Shown: positions 6,287 to 9,424 of the stretch, piece by piece
Numbering within the stretch: position 1 is the first letter of the stretch
Layout of the letters: each line of letters begins with the position of its first letter
Origin: Desulfobacterales bacterium
GTDB taxonomy: Bacteria; Desulfobacterota; Desulfobacteria; Desulfobacterales; UBA5852
DNA length: 9,424 bases
Reading direction: 5' to 3'
NCBI GenBank assembly: GCA_030066455.1
Contig: JASJBQ010000169.1
Location: 1-9,424 of the forward strand
Notes under the pieces: generated by a model
The model's input: the letters and a program-made list of their open reading frames with translations, nothing else
Databases searched by the model: none
Told to the model about the DNA's origin: nothing
Position numbers and translations under genes: made by a program

Positions 6287-7077
6287 AGCGGCCGGGGCGT
6301 TTTCTGGCGGTGGCGACGATCCTGGCGACCGTGGGGCTGCCCTTTGCCACCCTGGGCGTCTGGTCGCTGGCGGACCGCTGGTTCTTCCCCGGGCTGCTGC
6401 CCCAGGACTGGGGGCTGCGGGCCTGGTCCTATGTCTTTACCACAGCGGGGGGACAGGTGGTGAACGCCCTGTGGCAGAGTGTTGCCGTGGCCGCCGTGAC
6501 GGCCGTGGCCGCCGTCATCGTGGCACTGCCTGCGGCCCGGGCGCTGGGGCTCTATGATTTCCGCGGCAAGGACGGATTGTCCGTTCTCTTGACCCTGCCG
6601 ATCATCGTCCCGCCCCTGAGCGTCGCCATGGGGCTGCACCTGTGGTTTATCCGCATGGGGCTGGCCGAGACCTTTGTCGGGGTGGTGGCCGTCCACCTGA
6701 CTTTCTGCCTGCCCTACGCCGTGTTCGTGCTCTGGGGCGTTTTCTCCAACTACAACCCGGACTTCGAATCCCAGGCCCGTTCGCTGGGCGCCTCGCGCCC
6801 GGCGGTCTGGCTGCGGGTGATGCTGCCGATGATCATGCCGGGGGTCGTCGTGGCCGGGTTGTTCGCCTTCCTGCTCTCCTGGAGCCAGTACCTGAGCACC
6901 CTGATCATCGGGGGCGGCCGGCTGATCACCCTGCCGGTACTGCTGTTCGCGCTCATGGGCAGCGGCGACCGTCCGGTGGCCGCGGCGGTCAGCATCGTTT
7001 TCGTGCTGCCGGCCTTCGTGGCGCTGCTCTTCAGCGCACGCCATTTAGGGGGGCGGAGTTTGGCGGGGGTGCGCTGA
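6283..7077 (+). CDS. ABC transporter permease, second subunit (YnjC C-half-like)
   Basis: This 264-residue polytopic membrane protein starts at the ATG that overlaps the previous stop by 4 bp. It has an N-terminal helix (about residues 8-28), a further hydrophobic set beginning near 64, and a complete EAA loop at about 160-182. The loop reads DFESQARSLGASRPAVWLRVMLP, with Glu162, Gly169 and the closing Leu181-Pro182 conserved. The sequence LTLPIIVPPLSVAMGLHLWF before it is the usual permease-domain core. Together with the first permease it should form the heterodimeric channel. Its stop overlaps the ATPase start by 1 base (TGATG), so the three genes form a tightly coupled unit. Confidence 0.9.
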   Translation: MKRPGRFLAVATILATVGLPFATLGVWSLADRWFFPGLLPQDWGLRAWSYVFTTAGGQVVNALWQSVAVAAVTAVAAVIVALPAARALGLYDFRGKDGLSVLLTLPIIVPPLSVAMGLHLWFIRMGLAETFVGVVAVHLTFCLPYAVFVLWGVFSNYNPDFESQARSLGASRPAVWLRVMLPMIMPGVVVAGLFAFLLSWSQYLSTLIIGGGRLITLPVLLFALMGSGDRPVAAAVSIVFVLPAFVALLFSARHLGGRSLAGVR

Positions 7078-8126
7078 TGGGATCGCTCGTCATTCAGGAT
7101 CTCACCATCCATTACGACCGTCAGGCCGTGGTGCAGGATTTCAACCTCGCCATCGGGGAAGGGGAGATGGCCGCGCTGCTGGGGCCCAGCGGGGCCGGCA
7201 AGACCACGATCCTCAAGGTGGTGGCCGGGCTGCTGGCACCCACCCGCGGCGCCATTCGCATCGACGGAAAAAAAGTGAACGCGCTCCCGCCGGAAAAGCG
7301 CGATGTGGTCATGGTTTTCCAGAAGCCGCTGCTCTTTCCCTTCATGAATGTCGCCCAGAACATCGCTTTTGGTCTCAAAATGCGCAGGGACAGGCTTGAG
7401 CGGCGCGACGCCGCGGTCGCACGGATTTTGAAGCTGACCCGCCTGGAGGACCTGGGCGGGCGCAAGGTGCACGCGCTTTCCGGCGGCCAGCAGCAGCGGG
7501 TGGCCCTGGCACGGGCACTGGTGCTGGAACCAGCGGTCTTGCTCATGGACGAACCACTTTCGAATCTGGACGCCAATCTGCGCCAGGAGATGCGGGAGCT
7601 CATCTTGTCGATCCAGTCGGCATTGAAGATCACCACCCTGTTCGTGACCCACGATCAGTCCGAGGCCCTCATGATGGCCCAGCGCGTGGCCCTTCTGCTG
7701 GGGGGGCGCCTGCGCCAGGCGGGCACGCCCCGGGACCTGTTCCACCGGCCGGCCGACCCCGAGGTGGCGCGCTTTTTCGGCGGCGGCAATTTTTTTGAGG
7801 GCCGTTTGCACGCTGGGGTTTTCGAGTGTGAATTTGGCCGCCTGCCGGTGGCGGCCGCCACCGGCAACGGGCACGTCCGGACGGCTACGATTCGTCCGGA
7901 AGACATTCAGCTGACGTTGGATGCGGCCGGGCCGCCCGAAGGCCTAACCGGAACAGTGGTCCGCACCCGTTTCGAAGGCACGGCCACGCGGGCCTGGATC
8001 GACTGCGACGCCCATGAGCTGGTGGTGCTGACGGCCGCGGGTGAACTGACCCCCGGGCAGACGGTGCGGCTGCGGTTTCCGCCGGAGAAGATCCGGGTCT
8101 TTCCGGAAGCGAAGGCTTTGGAATGA
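7077..8126 (+). CDS. ABC transporter ATP-binding protein with C-terminal TOBE-like domain (YnjD-like partner)
   Basis: This is a 349-residue cytoplasmic ATPase that energises the importer. Walker A GPSGAGKTT is at 36-44 (Lys42, Thr43), the Q-loop is in VFQKPLLFPFMNVAQN, the signature LSGGQQQRVALARAL starts at 134, Walker B LLMDE has Asp158 and catalytic Glu159, and the H-loop has His192 (FVTHDQSEAL). After the nucleotide domain, a linker at about 250-275 leads to a TOBE-like beta region with IRPEDIQL and LRFPPEKIRVF. This extension is typical of PotA, FbpC and MalK-type importer ATPases. E. coli YnjD is much shorter (about 217 residues), so this ATPase is a longer relative or a replacement. 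The ATG overlaps the stop of the permease gene. All catalytic residues are intact. Confidence 0.92.
   Translation: MGSLVIQDLTIHYDRQAVVQDFNLAIGEGEMAALLGPSGAGKTTILKVVAGLLAPTRGAIRIDGKKVNALPPEKRDVVMVFQKPLLFPFMNVAQNIAFGLKMRRDRLERRDAAVARILKLTRLEDLGGRKVHALSGGQQQRVALARALVLEPAVLLMDEPLSNLDANLRQEMRELILSIQSALKITTLFVTHDQSEALMMAQRVALLLGGRLRQAGTPRDLFHRPADPEVARFFGGGNFFEGRLHAGVFECEFGRLPVAAATGNGHVRTATIRPEDIQLTLDAAGPPEGLTGTVVRTRFEGTATRAWIDCDAHELVVLTAAGELTPGQTVRLRFPPEKIRVFPEAKALE
7843..7866. repeat. 24-bp perfect palindrome inside the ATPase gene
   Basis: Two 12-base arms, TGCCGGTGGCGG and its exact complement, meet with no spacer, and a NotI site (GCGGCCGC) lies at the centre. The palindrome encodes LPVAAATG in the linker between the nucleotide-binding and TOBE-like domains. 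In mRNA it could fold into a GC-rich hairpin of about 10 bp with a 4-nt loop. No T-run follows, so it is not a standard intrinsic terminator. Confidence 0.8.
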
Positions 8127-8329
8127 TTGACGGGATGCAAAGGTTGCCGCATGATCGATGCGCGTATTTCACACCTCTCGAATCCCGTCATTGTTTTCAA
8201 CCCCGCGGCGTCGGCGATGGGCGGAATCAGAATCAAAACGTGAATTCCTGGCCCCTTGACCCCTCGAAGCCCATGTTCCAGACACATCAGAAACGCATCG
8301 GCGGGGAGCCTTGCGGAGACCGCCCATGA
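8123..8329 (+). CDS. Doubtful 68-codon ORF bridging ATPase and kinase genes
   Basis: This frame starts at an ATG overlapping the ATPase stop (ATGA at 8123-8126) and stops at a TGA overlapping the kinase ATG (8326-8329). GAAGG (8111-8115) lies 7 nt before the ATG. Those junctions look like a coupled small gene. Against this, the product (MIDGMQRLPHDRCAYFTPLE and onward) is unusually rich in Arg, Gln, Asn and Pro, lacks any domain or helix pattern, and has lower GC at third positions than its neighbours. The stretch may equally be an untranslated spacer of about 200 bp. No function can be suggested. Confidence 0.2.
   Translation: MIDGMQRLPHDRCAYFTPLESRHCFQPRGVGDGRNQNQNVNSWPLDPSKPMFQTHQKRIGGEPCGDRP
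8128..8190 (+). repeat. Inverted repeat after the ATPase gene (possible terminator or attenuator)
   Basis: TGACGGGAT (8128-8136) pairs exactly with ATCCCGTCA (8182-8190) across 45 nt, and TTGTTTTC follows the second arm. Inside the loop, CGCAT and ATGCG form a small 5-bp hairpin around GATCG. The structure lies just behind the ATPase stop and before the kinase, so it might reduce readthrough. The loop is long and the T-run short, so this is tentative. Confidence 0.3.
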
Positions 8330-9354
8330 CGGACGCCATGCAGGCGATGCAGGCGCGGGTCGAGCGCTACCTGGCCCGGCATGACTGGGCCGACGTGCCG
8401 ATGATGACCGGGCGGGAATTTACGGTGTCGCCGCTGGCGGGCGGCGAGTACAACCTCAATTTTCTCCTGACGGCCGGCAATGAAAAGCGTGTCTTCCGGG
8501 TCAATATCGACACCCAGATCGGGCGCCAAGACCAGGTGCTCTACGAATATAAGGCGCTTCAACTCCTGGCCGGCAGCGGTGTCACACCGCAGCCTTACTT
8601 CGTCGACGATTCGCGGCGTGAAATCGACCGCGGGGTGTCCATCATGGAATTTCTGCCCGGCCGGCCGCTGAACTACGCCGTCGACCGCGGTCCGGCCGCC
8701 GATCTCTTCGCACGCATTCACCAGGTACCGGTGGACGAGGCGCAAAACCACCTGATTCGCGAGGACGCGCCCCTGGATCTGATCTACCGGGAGTGCGCCG
8801 GCCTGCTGCAGAAGTATTTCGAATCCGACCTGGCCGATCCCGACATCCGCAGCTTTCTGCGCGAAGTGATCGACTGGGCCCGTGCGGCCCGCCACCGGGA
8901 GCGCTTCTACCAGCAAGATCCCTGGCCCTGCATCGTCAATACCGAAGTCAATGCCGGCAACTTCATCGTCAACCCCGAACGGGGCTGCATCCACCTGATC
9001 GACTGGGAAATGCCACGCTGGGGAGATCCCTCCCAGGACATCTGCCATTTCTGCTCGCCGCTCACCACCCTGTGGAAGACCAACTACCGCATGACGGCGG
9101 CGGACAAAAGCGATTTTATTGCGCGCTACGCTGCGGGGATCGAGGATCGCCATCTGCGCGCTACGCTGCCCGAGCGGATTCGTCTACGGGATCCATTTGT
9201 CTATCTGCGGGGCATCTCCTGGTCGGCCATGGGGTGGGTGGCCTACCAGACCGAATTCAGCGGCATGAGAAACCCGGATACCTGGGAGACCCTGAAACGC
9301 TACATGCAGATCGACTTCATGCGCCCGCTGTTTACCCCCTTCATGCAGGCCTGA
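8326..9354 (+). CDS. Phosphotransferase family protein (aminoglycoside phosphotransferase/choline kinase fold)
   Basis: This is a 342-residue soluble kinase-fold protein. ATG 8326 is preferred over an in-frame TTG at 8311 because GGAG (8314-8317) is 8 nt upstream. The N-lobe has a Gly-rich GGEYNLNF stretch (39-46) and the strand FRVNID (57-62), where Arg58 occupies the usual Lys region. The C-lobe Brenner motif, HGDxxxxN in most relatives, reads NTEVNAGN at 205-212, so His is Asn and the catalytic Asp is Glu207; Asn212 is kept. The metal-binding motif is IDWE with Asp226, followed by GDPSQDICHF, as in choline and homoserine kinase-like proteins. It probably phosphorylates a hydroxyl of a small metabolite, if active. 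The next gene follows 14 bp after the stop, so the two are likely cotranscribed. The substrate is not identifiable. Confidence 0.85.
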   Translation: MTDAMQAMQARVERYLARHDWADVPMMTGREFTVSPLAGGEYNLNFLLTAGNEKRVFRVNIDTQIGRQDQVLYEYKALQLLAGSGVTPQPYFVDDSRREIDRGVSIMEFLPGRPLNYAVDRGPAADLFARIHQVPVDEAQNHLIREDAPLDLIYRECAGLLQKYFESDLADPDIRSFLREVIDWARAARHRERFYQQDPWPCIVNTEVNAGNFIVNPERGCIHLIDWEMPRWGDPSQDICHFCSPLTTLWKTNYRMTAADKSDFIARYAAGIEDRHLRATLPERIRLRDPFVYLRGISWSAMGWVAYQTEFSGMRNPDTWETLKRYMQIDFMRPLFTPFMQA

Positions 9355-9368
9355 AACGGAGGCTGGTC

Positions 9369-9424
9369 TTGCTAGCCCTGGAAAGATTGATCCTCTTCAC
9401 CCGCTACCCCGAGGCCGGTGTCAC
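9369..9424 (+). CDS. Start of a probable DUF2064/TIGR04282-type GT-A-fold transferase (runs off the right edge)
   Basis: Only 18 codons are present. A GGAGG (9358-9362) lies 6 nt before a TTG start at 9369, and no ATG is available in this frame. The product begins LLALERLILFTRYPEAGVT (first residue would be Met). The segment RLILFTRYPEAGVT closely resembles the opening strand and nucleotide-binding loop of TIGR04282/DUF2064 proteins, which have a GT-A nucleotide-sugar-transferase fold and include glycosyltransferases linked to arsenosugar synthesis. The same fold is also used by nucleotidyltransferases. It is 14 bp after the kinase gene, implying one transcript. The assignment rests on few residues. 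Confidence 0.6.
   Translation, partial: MLALERLILFTRYPEAGV

Noticed and set aside
6750..7874. Long minus-strand open frame opposite the second permease and the ATPase
   Set aside because: It mirrors convincing plus-strand genes with intact ABC motifs; its product has low-complexity, charged composition and no recognisable family.
8256..8280. TTGACC as a promoter -35 for the kinase
   Set aside because: No acceptable -10 hexamer is found at 16-18 bp downstream.

Overview
The window is GC-rich with strongly GC-biased third codon positions in its long genes. It looks like a chromosomal piece of a free-living Gram-negative bacterium. The gene mix (GldA-like ABC ATPase, TVP38/TMEM64 protein next to a MerA/Lpd-like flavoprotein, YnjBCD-type importer, DUF2064-type glycosyltransferase) would fit Desulfobacterota (the former deltaproteobacteria), but the taxonomy is inference. 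No RNA genes, CRISPR arrays or intact mobile elements were seen.

Layout. (1) Positions 1-940, minus strand: the first 41 codons of an ABC-2-type ATPase with its own good promoter (195-222), then a small soluble protein and a small two-helix membrane protein, both without assigned function. (2) Positions 941-1692: a divergent gap of about 750 bp, more AT-rich than the rest, with no intact gene. It holds several short coding-like fragments, including a possible frameshifted small lipoprotein just before the next gene. (3) Positions 1693-3975, plus strand: a class I pyridine nucleotide-disulfide oxidoreductase with a Cys-rich C-terminal tail, followed by a TVP38/TMEM64 (VTT/DedA-like) membrane protein. 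(4) Positions 4137-8126: a complete ABC importer in the order substrate-binding protein, permease, permease, ATPase. The last three genes follow with 2-bp or overlapping junctions, and a candidate promoter precedes the set. The binding protein belongs to the YnjB family. (5) Positions 8326-9424: an aminoglycoside-phosphotransferase/choline-kinase-fold kinase whose usual HGD motif reads NTE, then the start of a probable DUF2064/TIGR04282 GT-A-fold transferase that runs off the edge.

How the parts may work together. The plus-strand genes resemble the Escherichia coli ydjXYZ-ynjABCDEF neighbourhood, where TVP38-family proteins (YdjX, YdjZ) sit beside the YnjBCD transporter and a CDP-alcohol phosphatidyltransferase (YnjF). 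Here the companions are a disulfide oxidoreductase, a choline-kinase-like kinase and a nucleotidyl/glycosyl-transferase-like protein. One reading is import of a small polar solute that is then phosphorylated and activated or attached to a lipid or sugar, with the VTT protein handling a membrane step. The substrate is unknown and this pathway is a hypothesis, not something the sequence proves.
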